Assembly: GCA_034440575.1 (NCBI GenBank) | Contig: JAOTOL010001227.1 | Location: 335,343-399,342 of the forward strand | DNA: 64,000 bases | Direction: 5' to 3' | Source of the DNA: Imbricaverruca yamaguchii | Taxonomy: Eukaryota > Arthropoda > Thecostraca > Neoverrucidae | Translations under genes and position numbers: made by a program | Shown here: piece by piece, positions 11,538 to 24,961 of the stretch | Numbering within the stretch: position 1 is the first letter of the stretch | Layout: every line of letters begins with the position of its first letter | Notes under the pieces: generated by a model | The model's input: only the letters and a program-made list of their open reading frames with translations | What the model was told of the DNA's origin: nothing | Database searches by the model: none

Positions 11538-12255
11538 CCACCACAAATCGACAAAGGCATAACACCCAGTATTATATACATCGATGCAAATTTTTGTGTT
11601 GGGTTCTCTGATGCGCTGAAGTCAGCTGTGCAACCTTTAGACATATCAGGTTAACGGTCACGAAGTTATAGCCTCGCGCATTTCTGAAATATCACCAAAC
11701 AAGCGTGTCTTTTGAGATCATTAATATAATGAAAAACAATCCAAATTGTGGAAAAGTATATATCGGCGAACTCACAATAATCCACTGCATACGTCATCTG
11801 ATTTTGAGCGTTCTGTTACACAAGTGTTCTAACCCATTGTGAGGTCAAGGGCTAAACGAATGGCGGAAATGTCCGAATTGTGGTAAGTGGCCCATTCCAC
11901 GACAAATCGACAAGTGAAGGGGCTAGATCTCCATGTATCGTTGAAAATACTTGGATAGGGTTAGTTTGTTTATAATCCAGCTGTGCGATTCTTGGACAGA
12001 TCGGAGCGATGGTTAATGAGTCATAGCATCAGACATTTTTAGAGTTAACCTAAGACTTTGGAGACTTGGAACTCAAGGAAGAGCAACACGAATTGCACGA
12101 AGCTATATATCGCTGATCTCGTCATGATCCACTCCATCTCGTGTCATTTTCCAGATTTTTGTTCACTCGTTTTTTTTTATCGTGACGGTGTGACCTAAGA
12201 TAACGTTACCTAGTTTGACTTTAGAGAAATTCACAATGCTATTTTGGAAATTCGG
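11538..12255. repeat. Diverged ~355-bp tandem repeat, two units
   Basis: Matching landmarks recur in order: 'cacaaatcgacaa' at about 11540 and 'gacaaatcgacaa' at about 11899; 'cagctgtgc' at 11624 and 11980; 'tatatatcg..ga.ctc' at about 11758 and 12104. Each unit has 'atgatccact' style text after the last landmark. A third relative is present at about 35450-35530 ('catagatcggtgaactcacaatgaccc' region). This looks like an old satellite or transposon-derived repeat. Confidence 0.6.
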
Positions 12256-14179
12256 AAGGGACAAAGGGTGAATTGTAAAATCCTAAGTCGCCACTTGTAA
12301 GGATAAAAATTTAAAAAATGTTATCACATTATGCAATGTACTTCTTCCTCAATGTCACTGTATTACAAATGTACCATCATATTTCACCGACAACACTGAA
12401 GGGTTCTTATCACCGCCAGTCACTGTAATATTAACCTTCTGGCGTTTCAACATCCCACATTCGGGAAACGAAAAGATGAACTTATTGACTGAGTAATCGC
12501 GTCCATCTGCTGATCCATTCATCGCATCCAATCGCATCCATTGAACTGCTTCAGAGCAAATTTGACACGGACGCATCCATTGACACATGTTGAGCCTGAA
12601 ATGAACCGCATTGGACCATGAGCCGTCCACATCTGTATAATAAAATAAAGTAGCAGAATTACACAATGCAATTCAATGCAATGATGTGTTGCAGTACAGT
12701 GCTATAATGGAATGCAATGTAATGATCTGCAGATCTGCAATAATCCCGGCCTCATCAGAATCTCTGTTCAGATTGATGTCACTGAGAAAAATATAGATCA
12801 ACACAAGCTGTATTAGCGCGCACACTGACACGCCTTACTTCACCCAACTACCATTAACACGCGCCCTGGAGGGCCTCTGAAAATTACGCGCACTGGAGGG
12901 GGAGCGGATTCCGCCCCCCTAAGATCTCGGCTCCCATGAAGTCTAGAGGAACGAAATTCGCATTGTGGATGGGCACGATAGTTAACTCTATTGTGTGCAA
13001 ATTTCGTGACCTTAGGTCAATATCTGCGAGGTCAAATGAGGTCAAAATAGCAAAATTTTCTGATTTTGCGTGGCTTGGCTTGTCATTGTTATCGATCGCT
13101 GTGATTGTGTTTAAATGCTCGAATATTGGTAGTAATGATGTTTTAGACATTACTAATGATGCCATACACATGCCAGATCAGCCATTTGACCTCAGGTCAC
13201 TTATATAGGAGCACTTTATCAGGTCATTACCTCTCCAGTTACCGGAACCGGGCTGCCTACCTGACTGCTCCGTTGAGCGGCTCGGCACAATCGGCTTCGC
13301 AAAGGAAGGAGTGAAATACATGAACAAAGTATAGAAACGCTTAGGTACACAATGGCTAACAGTAGATTTCCGGATGTGTAGGGAGTAACATGCAAAGTGA
13401 CATCAATCGCATGACAGTCATTTCCATTTATAACAATATTCCAGTTGATCAAGTTTGGTTCCATTAGCCTGTCATGATGACCTCGGTGACCTAACATGAC
13501 TTTTAAGTTATATAGCATAACAATATGCATCAAACAAGTGGCTAGTGTTGTCAAGAACACTTCCCTTTTGCCAATATACGGGAAGCGCATCAGCGCCGAT
13601 TTTTGTAGTCTGCCGCTGCGATTTTCTTAAAACTTAAGCGGCCCATAACTTAAAACGTTTCGGCCAGTTTTCATTTTGCTTTGCTTTAGGCAATGCGCCG
13701 GAGAATTCTAAGCAGATACGGAAAACATGGCGTATATCAGCCGGTGCAATATAGAATTGTGTACGAAAAATTGGAGGGGTGGGCGGATTTCGCCCTCCAC
13801 TCCTCCAGGGCGTGTGTAAACCTGTCATGAACTTGACCTGACTTGACCTAGGTGACCTGACATGACTTTGAAACAATGTAGCATAACAACATACATCAAA
13901 CAAGTCGCTAGTGTTACCAAGAACACTTCCTTTTTGCCAATATACGGGAAGCGCATCAGGGCCGATATTTGTGGTCTGGCGCTGATAATTTTTTAATAAA
14001 CATTTTACCGACCCCTAACTCGAAAAATTATCTGTCGATTTTCGTTTTTCTTACTTTAAACAACGTGCCGTTTATTTCTAAGCAGGTACACAAACAATGG
14101 CGTATATCGGCAGGTCAAATCGGGAGTTATCTACGAAAAACAGGAGGGGTGGGCGGATTTCGCCCCCTCCAGTTTCATT

Positions 14180-14390
14180 AAGATATCTGCATCCGTTAAA
14201 GCGTGACGACTGGTTGAAGTTTTTTGGAGGTGACCTCAATTGACCTTGACTAACTCGTTGACCCTGGATGACCTGACAAAAATTTTGAATCAGCACGTCA
14301 AATTGATGAGGGAAAAGGTATGCCAAATTTGGGCGCGCTGCCGGGCGCCGTTCGTCCCCTTCCCCGAAAAAACCTGGGGGGGGGTTAAAA
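14180..14390 (+). repeat. Dispersed repeat, also present at 50207-50424
   Basis: 'gttaaagcgtgacgactggt', then 'ggaggtgacctcaattgacc', then 'gaaaaggtatgccaaatttg' recur in order at 50207-50424. Almost every CpG in this copy is TpG or CpA in the other one. Confidence 0.85.
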
Positions 14391-14535
14391 ACCCCCCGAA
14401 AGGGGGGGGTAAAACCCCCCCGGGGGGGGGGGGAAAAACCCCCCCCCCCCCTTCTTTTTTTTTTAAAAAAATAAATATTTACCCCCCCAAAAAATCATTT
14501 TTTTTTTTTTTAATAAAAAAAAAAAAGGTTTTTTT

Positions 14536-14570
<35 letters not shown>

Positions 14571-14679
14571 TTTTTTTTTTGGTTAAAAAAAAAAAAAAAA
14601 TCTAAACCACACAAAAAAAAAAAAAAAGATGTCCTTTTTTTTTTTTAAAAAAAAAGTAATTTATAAAAAAAAAAAAAAT

Positions 14680-14714
<35 letters not shown>
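14372..14714. other. Homopolymer-rich, probably unreliable sequence
   Basis: Long runs of G, C, A and T with almost no other content sit at the centre of a large inverted repeat. The pattern looks like a poorly resolved long-read consensus across a hairpin and not like real DNA. Treat any motif or open frame here as unreliable. Confidence 0.75.
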
Positions 14715-15731
14715 CAAAGTCATGTCAAGTCACCGAGGTCAAGTCAGGTCAAGTTCATGATAGGCTAATACAAACCCTGGAGGGGGATGGCGAAATCCGC
14801 CAACACCTCCGATTTTTGTACCTAACTGCATATTGTGCTGGTCGATATGCGCCAATTTTTGGCGTACCTGCTTAGAAATGGCCGCATTGCTTAAAGTAAG
14901 AAAAATGAAAATCGGCCGAATTTTTTTCAAGTTAGGGGCCGTTAACGTAAGAACAATTCGCAGCGCCAGACCACAAAAATCGGCGCTGATGCGCTTCCCG
15001 TAACCGCAAAAGGGAAGTGTTCCTGACAATACCAGCGATTTGTTTGATGCATATTGTTATGCTATATAATTTAAAAGTCATGTTAGGTCGACGAGGTGAA
15101 GTCAGGTCAAGTTCATGACAGGCTAATGTAAACAAACTTGGTCAGCTGGAATATAAATGGAAATGACTGCCATGCGATTGTCACTTTACATGTTACTCCC
15201 TACGCATCCCGAAATCTACTGTTTGTCATTGTGTGCCCAAGCGCGACCATACTTTATTCATGTATTTCACTCCTTTCTTTGCGAAGCCGATGGTGCCGAG
15301 CCGCCCAACGGACCAGTCGGGTGGGCAGCCCGGTTCCGGTAACTGGAGCAGGTAATGACCTAATAAAGTACTCCTATATAGGTGACCTGAGGTCAAAGGG
15401 CGGATCTGGTATCTGCATTGCATCATTAATAATGTCCAAAACATCATTATTGCCAATTTTGGAGCATTTAAACATAATCACAGCAATCCATAACAATGAC
15501 AAGCCAACCCACGAAAACCGGAAAATTTTGTTATTTTGACCTCATTTGACCTTGAAGATATTAATCTAAGGACATGACACTTGCACATAATAGAGTTCAC
15601 TATCGTGCCCATCCACCCTCCGAATTTCGTTGCTCTAGCCTGAGATCGTAGGAGCTGAGATCTTAGGGGGCGAAATCCGCTCCCCCCTCCAGTGCGCGTA
15701 ATTTTCAGAGGCCCTCCAAGGCGCGTATTAA

Positions 15732-16100
15732 TACACGCCCCGCATCGGTAAGCATTTCATGAACTATTACGGTGCTATGGGTCACTGGTACGAACTTGTG
15801 GTACTCCTGTGGTTCCTTCATTGTGATGGCTTTTGAGAAGCGCCCGGTGAGGGGTGGGTCGTGGCGTCCATTTCCTCCTGCTATGATACAAACACGAATT
15901 TGATGCAGCTGACTAGCTTGTGGGACAGTTGCTCGAACATGTCTTCCGATTTCAGTATCTGGCTGTTAAGCGGGCGTTTGAGGCTCTCTTGAGCCGCGGC
16001 ACACGTGGCTGTACCCTCGATGCCGTCGCAAACGCCCTTGCCATGAGATGTGACAAAAAGCACTCACAGGATACCTCAAAATCTGTCTGATAGTGACACA
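15732..16100. other. No recognisable feature
   Basis: I see no exon, RNA gene or repeat. Confidence 0.5.
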
Positions 16101-16120
16101 CATTGACGAAGTCATGCTTC

Positions 16121-16340
16121 AGAAGAAAAAACGACCTTCAATTTACCAGGAGATGCTGAGTTTACATCAAAAGTAACGTTAGGGATTATGCTATATTACT
16201 CAACGTTTCGGCCAGGGGCCATCGTCACGCCTGACGATGGCCCCTGGCCGAAACGTTGAGTAATATAGCATAATCCCTAACATTACTTTTGATGTAAACT
16301 CAGTACCTCCTGGTGTATTGAAGTTCGTTTTTTTTCTTCT
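16121..16340. repeat. 220-bp near-perfect palindrome with hammerhead-like core
   Basis: The arms are about 108 nt each around a centre at 16229/16230 ('gtcacgcctgac'). They differ at only a few positions. The right arm, + strand, reads CTGACGA-T-GGCC-CCT-GGCC-GAAAC at 16231-16254. That fits the hammerhead ribozyme core CUGANGA, stem II, GAAAC. Hammerhead motifs of this kind are known in Penelope-like retroelements, often with inverted terminal copies. I could not lay out convincing stems I and III, so ribozyme activity is only inferred. The 14-mer 'acgaagtcatgctt' at 16106-16119 and 16394-16407 may be a target-site duplication. Confidence 0.8.
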
Positions 16341-16409
16341 CACGCAATGCCTAAACCCCAGGATCACTTAAGAGCCATTCTTCGTTGTATCAAACGAAGT
16401 CATGCTTAT

Positions 16410-17435
16410 TCGTACGCTGCCGTCTGTGGAATACACACTTTGTTTGAGGTCTGCGGTCCGAATTTCTGGGATAAGCCGTTGCAGGAACGCATGCACCACG
16501 TCGATGTTGTGCTTTGTACCGTCAGAGATACAGAGTAGCTCTGATGGCACAGTACCTAGTCCTCACGCCAGTACACTACAAGCAGGTGAACGGTACACTG
16601 GGACGAATCGCAGTGAAAGCCTTGAGCTGTATTCTACATCACAATTGAATAATTTTCAACGAAGTCGTACTAGACATCACTTCGCCCTCCTTACCAGTAG
16701 GCTTGGCGTAGGTGAAGTGCTGACTTTGTTTGTCAGCCACAAAGTGGTGTTTGCTGGCTCAAATATCGCATGCTTTCCTCTTTGGTCTGGACCATTTCTC
16801 CGAGTATAAAGTGATGCGTGCTCTCTCTCGTGTATGGGCAAATCCGGACAGTTTCAGAAATGGGGAAGGGCGGGGTACAGCTTGGTAGCATTCTTTTTCT
16901 CCCACCGCCTCGGCCTAACCTAACCAACTTTGAAAGCGATCCTCCACCAATGGACTTGAAATCTTGTCTCACCCTAGACGGTGTTTATAATTGAATAAAA
17001 TTAATAATATCAAAATGATCTCTGGTATACCCGGTGTAGCTGTATTCGTTTCCAAGTTTACATTGGTCCGATTATATCAAATGACAATAAGTAACCATTT
17101 AAGACGCTAAAAACAACGCTAAGAACGACTTCATGATGTCATTGGAAAATTACCTTAGATGTCCTTGAGGTCAGTTTCGCACAACGTACTCTTGATGTTT
17201 ATTTGATGGCACTGAAAGTCTCAAGCTCCTGTCTGAAAAGGTTTAGTTGTTATGGCAGATAAACCAGGGGTAAATAACCCTGCACCACAATGACTCGAGG
17301 TTTAAATGTTGTACTTCATGGGACTTGTCACTTACGTCATGTTCTTGAATCTTCCGCGATTTGCATTGCCGTCTGATTGGTTGATTATTGGTTCGTACGA
17401 CGCATTTAGCCGCTAGGTCACTGGCGTTGCTAATC
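16410..17435. other. No recognisable gene
   Basis: I see no exon with plausible splice sites, no RNA gene and no clear repeat. Confidence 0.45.
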
Positions 17436-17444
17436 TCTTACACC

Positions 17445-17530
17445 GATTGGTAGTGGGTCGCGAGCGGCTTCGAACCCATAACCTTTCGGTTTGCAGACCG
17501 AGATCTAACCCCTAGACTACTTCATCCCTA
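17445..17530 (-). repeat. tRNA-like head with Pol III boxes (SINE or tRNA pseudogene)
   Basis: On the - strand a box A-like TAGTCTAGGGG lies at 17509-17519 and a box B-like GGTTCGAAGCC at 17466-17476. Between them is an anticodon-like hairpin (TCGGT, CTGCAA, ACCGA). The acceptor and T stems do not pair properly and the anticodon loop has six bases, so it is not a functional tRNA. It may be the head of a tRNA-derived SINE whose body runs toward lower coordinates. Confidence 0.5.
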
Positions 17531-17539
17531 CCAGCACTA

Positions 17540-18872
<1,333 letters not shown>

Positions 18873-18879
18873 AGAGAGA

Positions 18880-19850
18880 GAACACAAATCAATGTGGTTC
18901 ATGGCAAGTTTTACTAAATGGTTTGCTTTATTTGCCGGGGCTTGGGTTCACCAAATGACAAAATGGGGGGGGCGTACAGGGAATATCTTAGGCAATGGGC
19001 TATCAGGGGAAGTTAGTCCAATGCATTGTTGATCATAATGAGGAATAGGCTTGGGCTTTTTCTGTGCGGAGACGAGAATTATCGATGTTCACGCTTCTTA
19101 GGGATTCTGACGGTGTGACGTGTCTTACTTATTTACCAGGCAAGGTAGCGCATGTTGTTTTATGGAAGTAACACACCGATCTTGATATACAAAGAATTGT
19201 TAGCGGATAACGATAAAATAGTTCACTGTGGAAGCACATTTCAATACTTGAAAGCAATCCGCTTTGAGGCTATTTGCGCAGCACCATAGCAACCTTTACG
19301 AGGCTCTGGCACATGAACGTCATGGGCGTTATATGGTCATTTTTTATTGAATTGTCCCTAAATACAAATAGCTAATTAACTATCCCACCCACTGCACATC
19401 GTTGCAAAGTCAGCTTGCTATATCTTCCCCTCTATATGCCCGATTCTTCAATAAATAGGCCTGTCATTTTCCGATTTCAGGGATATTTTCTCTTCGAAAC
19501 TATTTGCATTTGTACTTGTATCATCATGCACAGACTCTTCGGGTGCTGGGACTCGACGGATCCGGTTATGAACGCCTCGAGCGGAAATGGTCGGCGCCTG
19601 TCGGTGTGCTGACCTCAGCAGGGGACATCACAGCCCTGGTCCAAACTGTTATTGATACCTGCCGCCACCCTGGTAAGAAGTAGGGCAAGAAGTAACCTCG
19701 ACCAAGCGCTGCTAACGGCCTCATTCGGTGGCGCCGACTCATAACGTGGACTTATAACTTATACCACGCCAACATATGATGTCATATTCGTTCTCAACCA
19801 ACCATGATTTACCAGATATTGTAGTCAGAGCTCAATAGCGGGCAGCCGAG
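18880..19850. other. No recognisable gene
   Basis: I see no exon, RNA gene or repeat. Confidence 0.5.
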
Positions 19851-19852
19851 TC

Positions 19853-20128
19853 CCCTGGGGGGGGAGTAGCCCGGGGGTGTTTTAAGGGGAATGGGGGGGG
19901 GGGGGGGGAGAGAACCCCGCCGGGGGAGGATTTGTCCCCCGCTCCCCCCATTGCGGGGGGGGGTTGAGGGAGGGGAACGGAATAAAATTTGTGTTGGTTG
20001 AAAAAATTGGAAATAAAAAAAAAAAAAAAAAAAAATTTAAAAAAAAAAAAACCAAAAAAGGGGGGGATTTTAAAAAAAAAAAAGGGGATATTAAAAAAAT
20101 AAAAGGAGGAGAAAAAAAAAAAAAAAAC

Positions 20129-20162
<34 letters not shown>

Positions 20163-20281
20163 AATTAAAAAAAAAAAAAAAAATCCAAAAAGAAAAAAAA
20201 AACGCCCCTGAAAAAAAAAAAATTTTGTTGTTGTTTTTAAAAAAATAAAAAGGGAAAAAAAAAAAAAAAGGGGGGGGGGGA
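19853..20281. other. Homopolymer-rich, probably unreliable sequence
   Basis: Runs of G followed by long runs of A with occasional other bases resemble the suspect sequence at 14372-14714. Unlike that region, I see no flanking inverted repeat. It is probably a consensus failure or collapsed low-complexity tract. Confidence 0.7.
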
Positions 20282-21850
20282 TGAGGCGCAAATATTAGGT
20301 GTGTCCAGTAGAACATTTAAATCCCGGATGTGTTTCATGTTAGTACGCAAACAGTGTTGAACGCGTTTACAGTGCGCTATATTAATGAACTACGAAAATA
20401 ACTGACTGTGTCCCTGTAGGTCGATTGTCCCGTTTTTCTCCTTTGTCGAGCTTTTCTTTTCCGTTTTGGTGCCTTCTTCAACATATGTGCACAGTAGAGC
20501 AGCAATATGCGCCTCATTCACTACAAGAATGCAGGCTTCTTGCATCCGTTAGTCACTTGTCAGACTGTTTCTTGATACATCATTTCCATTTCTCCCTACA
20601 TTTTTTGTATCGAATACTCACAGCACATGTCTCCAGACGCAAACTTCACAAAGCACTTCATATCTTGTCCCGTTGGTAGCACATTGTTGGTGCATTTTTA
20701 GCAGTAGAAACGTCTAATTTACCGAAGCTATTTTTCTGTTTTGGCTCCATGGCCCCATCAGTTCCTGTTTCTTTTCATATTGAAATCATTGATGATGACA
20801 CTGAGAACGCTCTTTTCAAAAATCCTCTTCGGTCCGAGTCGGATAATATTGCTAACACAAAGCCTGGCGGCAGAGCTGTCATCACAGCCCAGGCTGCCGA
20901 CTCGGAGAGATCACACTGCCGGCCGCATCGCAGCGTTCGGACACGTGTCGCATCTCAGCTACCAGCCTCTCCCACATATGTGCTGGATACTATGGAGATA
21001 AGGCCCATGGCTGGCTATTACCATCGCTCACATTTTGCCTAAAATGCCATCAAACGTTTCCGTTTGTCCTTCTGATCGAAATAACTACCCAATTTGCATA
21101 GATTGGATGTGCTATACAAAGCTTACTAACTCCGTCGCTAGCTGGCAGTGTAATCAGTCCACGTAGCATTTAACGTGGAGGGACGTAAGGACCCTAGAAC
21201 CTTTTCATGTTTTTGTATCGCTTGTAGATTCTTGCGGCATGGTGCAACATAATATCCATAGTATACCTCAATGTGTGACTGACAATCCACCCTAGCGCAG
21301 TTTCGGTGTGACATTGACAATGAACCTTCGAATGTTTGTTCAACGAACCCTTCCGTTGATCATAACATACCCAGTGAAATAATAATTCTTAACATACCCA
21401 GTGAAATAAAGTAGGAACACCGATTACTGACGGTCACCTGATTAAACGGCGATTGATTTGTGAGGCTTATTATGCATAACTTTTTTTTTTAAATCCTGTG
21501 GGGGAGTTCTGAGTGAGGCGCCCCAAGTAACTTTGAGTATGGTGAAGGTGCAATCCCCGAAGGATGAAGGCTAAAACATACCATGGATGAGACAACATAA
21601 ATACAAAGATTTCGGTGAGCTTTGGTTTCATTCAAAGGAAAGTCACCAATGTCGGAACACTTCTCGTTCTGCATAGCCTGTGCCAGGCAGATGATCTTTC
21701 TTCGCCTGCACCTACGTACGTGTTTCTTTTGCACTTAGTTCCACAGATAAAGCTGTATGCCTGTAAGACTCCCGAATGTCCGTATTAGGCTTTGAATGCC
21801 TGTAAGACTCCCGCTTTTGGATGCTAAAAATGGAGTTACGTTGCTGTTAA
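20282..21850. other. No recognisable gene
   Basis: A duplicated 'cataacatacccagtgaaataa' phrase (shortened here) occurs near 21363 and 21390. No exon or RNA gene is recognised. Confidence 0.45.
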
Positions 21851-21851
21851 A

Positions 21852-22650
21852 CAGTGGCATACTGAAGAGGGATGGGGAAATGTCATCTCCCTCTGAGAGG
21901 TAGCTGTCAAGGAATCGCCCTGTGGCACGAAAAAAAATCGCGCTGGGGCCCAAAAATTCACGTCGAGCCCCATACATAATTTACCTCTGGGTCCAAAATA
22001 ATTGCAATTGCATTGGGACACCACAGGATTGCACAATCCCTTTATATCGCTCTAGGTCCATACAATTATCCTCAGGACACACAAAACCCACGTCGGGACA
22101 CAAGCTAAGTGCAGCGGGTCACGAAAACCGATGCCGGGGTGCATAAAGTCTTATCCCCGCAACGAATTCCTTGGAGCCCCAAGAATTAGCATTGAGAGCG
22201 CCAAATAAATACAGCGTGGTAACCAATATTTGCACCATGCTCGACAATCGCACCGGGCCCCCAAAATTCGCATCGGGCTCCCAACAAATCGTATCGGGGT
22301 CGTATATTAATACAGGAGCCCTCGAAAAAAACCGGATGGCCCGTGTGTCTCATAGGTGCATAAAAGATCGAGCTGGTCCCCAACATTCCTCCTGGAGCCC
22401 CAAACAACTCGCATCCGGTCCCCAACGACGTGAAGCGGGGCTCCGAGAACCTGGGCCGGGGCAAAAAAAAATCGCGCCAGATTCCCTAAGATCGCTCTCG
22501 GACCAGAAAATTCCCATCCGAGCACCAAGATATCATGTCGAAGACCTTAACTAAAAATAGCGAGGACCAGAAAACTCGCCGGGGCACGACAATCGCGCAA
22601 TGACACCCAAAAGTTCGAGTCTGGTGATCCAAATAGATACAGTAGGACCT
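21852..22650 (+). repeat. Degenerate ~27-30 bp satellite with a transposon-like head (site B)
   Basis: It starts with 'cagtggcatactgaag' at 21852. The same head begins the arrays at 61926 and 63781. After about 70 bp it becomes a drifting series of units like CCCCAAAATTCGCATCGGG, for example near 21945, 22260, 22283, 22380 and 22460. This is the opposite orientation to site A. The head resembles the 'CAGTGGCGTA' termini of some DNA transposons, which suggests a mobile element with an internal degenerate array. Confidence 0.65.
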
Positions 22651-22659
22651 CGAAAACTT

Positions 22660-23240
22660 GCAGAAGGTTGCCCTCTCCCATCCCCCGCAGAAAGAGGCGG
22701 CTCCTCCCGCGAGAAAAGGTTGCTCATCCGGAGAGGCTCGAATGAACCAACTATGACTGTTTTTTTGTTTAGTCAAAAGTTCCCCTACGAGAGAAAATGA
22801 CCCTTCTTGAGTGTGGTCGAATGAACCCCCTCGAATTGTTCAGCCAGAGGCTCCCTTCGGAAGGGAAAGACATCCCTCCAGGCAGGAGCGGATCCAGAAA
22901 TTGTAATGAGGGGAACTTGGTCTCTGGAGGGCGCCTCTAGCCAAAAAAAATGAGGGGTGGGGTGACTCGAGCCTTCCCGGAGAGGTGCATTTGCCTTCCA
23001 AAGTGCGCCTTTGGTGTAAAAATGTGAGGGGGTCCGCTCAAATACACTCCGCTTTCCTTTGAAGGAGCGCCGTTGGCTGAATAATTCGAGGGGTGCACTC
23101 GAGCACACGGAAAAGGCGTATTTTCCCCTGAGGAAGGCGCCCATAGCTGAAAAAAATCAATTGAGTTGAGTTTGAGCCTTCCCGGAATAGAGCCATTTCC
23201 CAGTAGAAGGGACGCCAATTTTCATGGGACACATTCCCTT
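22660..23240. repeat. Degenerate ~75-bp tandem repeat
   Basis: Units share the order 'gagccttcccggagagg', 'catttgccttccaaagtgcgcc', 'ttggctgaa.aa' and 'gaggggtg' (some elements shortened). They recur near 22700, 22820, 22960, 23040, 23100 and 23165. Divergence is high. The phrase 'aggagcggatccaga' at about 22884 resembles common transposon termini. Confidence 0.55.
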
Positions 23241-24855
23241 AGTGCTACCCCTGCATCCGCCCCTGCCTCCAAATACATTGGCAGTGGCGACTCTCCGAAG
23301 AAATGGTGCCACCTCAGACAAGTGCACCATGACAATTCCCGAATCCCTCCTGACATATGCCCCCGGCACTGGCGTGGTCGCCGCGACGCGTGCCTCAAAA
23401 TGTTGAGTTTTCAAAATGACTTGTTTCACATCCTCGTCTTCTTCCCTTGGCTACAATATATTTTATGACCCATCACCCGACACCGAATATTCACAATGGT
23501 AATTTTTCCGGTATACTTTTGGCTAAATATGTCATAAAATACCCTCCTTTATACTATCCGTGATTTGTAATATAACGACGACTTTGCCTATTTCGCAGGT
23601 AAGTACTTATTTGGGGAGTGGCGAAGCATACGTGCTTTTCCCTTCCAGACATATATGACATATAAAACGGAGAGACATCAGAAATGGATAATTCTGAGAA
23701 GATATAATGACCCGTAAAATAGTACAGAAGCAGCAAAATATTACACATGCAAGTTAATTTATTAAGCGATAAGTTAAAAAAAAAATATCTTAATTATGTG
23801 CTGGAAGCGAAACAGACGGTCACACAGAGAGTGGTGCACACTTGATGCCCTGTACTGTACTTACCTGCCGCTATTACGGCCTTCCCGTTCACAGTAACCA
23901 CGCTTGCTCACATGTGGCCATGCTTTGTTTCCAGTACTGCTTTTCCCCTGCCCATGTATATCGGCTTCTTTTCCTAGACAGTCGTGCAGTCTTACACTCG
24001 ACTTCAAGTTCGATAGTCCATTTAGCAAGTGTGCGTTTGTGATCATACAGGCAGCTAGTATGCACCTGCGAGCTATTCGCTTGACGTTGGTGACGAGGGG
24101 CCCGATTCAATATTGACATTTGTTCTGCTACGTCAGTTTATAGATGCTATGATGTATGGATCGAGCTCGTCTTTACGCCGCTCACGACTGCTCCTTCATT
24201 CCACCCCATACATATTCTTATTAGTAGGGCACTTACACTGGTGACGGGGTTGAGGATACATGCGTAATGTGATCGGTTACAGGGGTGTGATATGGTCATA
24301 CACATGCACTTGTATATCTTGATGTTGTAGTCTCGCTGTTAGTGGGAGACCGCGGGAGATGGCAAATGACGGTGGCATTCCTAAATACTTCTGAGTTGTG
24401 TGTTATGCGTCCCCAGATTATCAAAAGCAGTTGCGTTGGATTATTTTCTTCACCAGGGAAGTTAAAAAAGGATCACACATTCACGTTCCCATGACAAGTC
24501 ACTGGAATGTGAAGGTAAGAAAGGGCATGATTTCATTAAAATTGCCAGATATAGCCAAACTTAGGATGCATTCGTCCAAATACGTTTTCAAAGCAGGCAT
24601 GTTGGTATGACCGAGGCTCTAATTCTCGACCTGGTTGTGTTTCTGTTTTACCCAAACATATTAATATTACTAAGATACGAATAGTTCGCCATCACCCATG
24701 TATGTGGGTGCGCTCCTAGATAGTAGCTTTGCTCGTTGATGTATGAGTAGCGTAGGAAACGTGGTTAAGGAACTCCTGCATGCAGAGAGAATGGAACGTT
24801 TAGAAAATTGCATTCGTTTTTCCTCTGTCCGGCTTTAAGCGGGAGGGGCGGCGTG
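23241..24855. other. No recognisable gene
   Basis: I see no exon, RNA gene or repeat that I can support. Confidence 0.45.
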
Positions 24856-24961
24856 GTGGTGGATTGGAGTTTAGGGGTGCGTCGACAGCTAGGGTCATTT
24901 TGCGCCCATAACTAAATCGTAATCAATCTACGGTGCTGCTATCATACCTTGTTATTAATAT

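Larger units (their letters stand above)
12858..15727. mobile_element. Foldback-type element with ~1-kb inverted arms, flanked by TTAA
   Basis: The left arm (12858-13873) is the reverse complement of the right arm (about 14715-15727) with moderate divergence. Matching landmarks are 'ccctggagggcctctgaaaa' near 12863 and its complement near 15700, 'ccagttaccggaaccgggc' near 13234 and 'cccggttccggtaactgg' near 15330, and 'atatacgggaagcgcatcag' near 13575 against 14995. TTAA lies just outside both ends (12854-12857 and 15728-15731), and the termini begin CACGCGCC / TACGCGCC. The spacer repeats part of the arm in direct orientation (about 13935-14170). No transposase is seen. TTAA use recalls the piggyBac superfamily, but the termini are not a clear match. 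Confidence 0.7.

Noticed and set aside
17445..17530. Functional tRNA gene
   Set aside because: Pol III boxes are present, but acceptor and T stems do not pair and the anticodon loop has the wrong size.
20425..21042. Open frames near 20425-20679 and 20741-21042 as genes
   Set aside because: Two frames are open over the same DNA and neither resembles a known protein.
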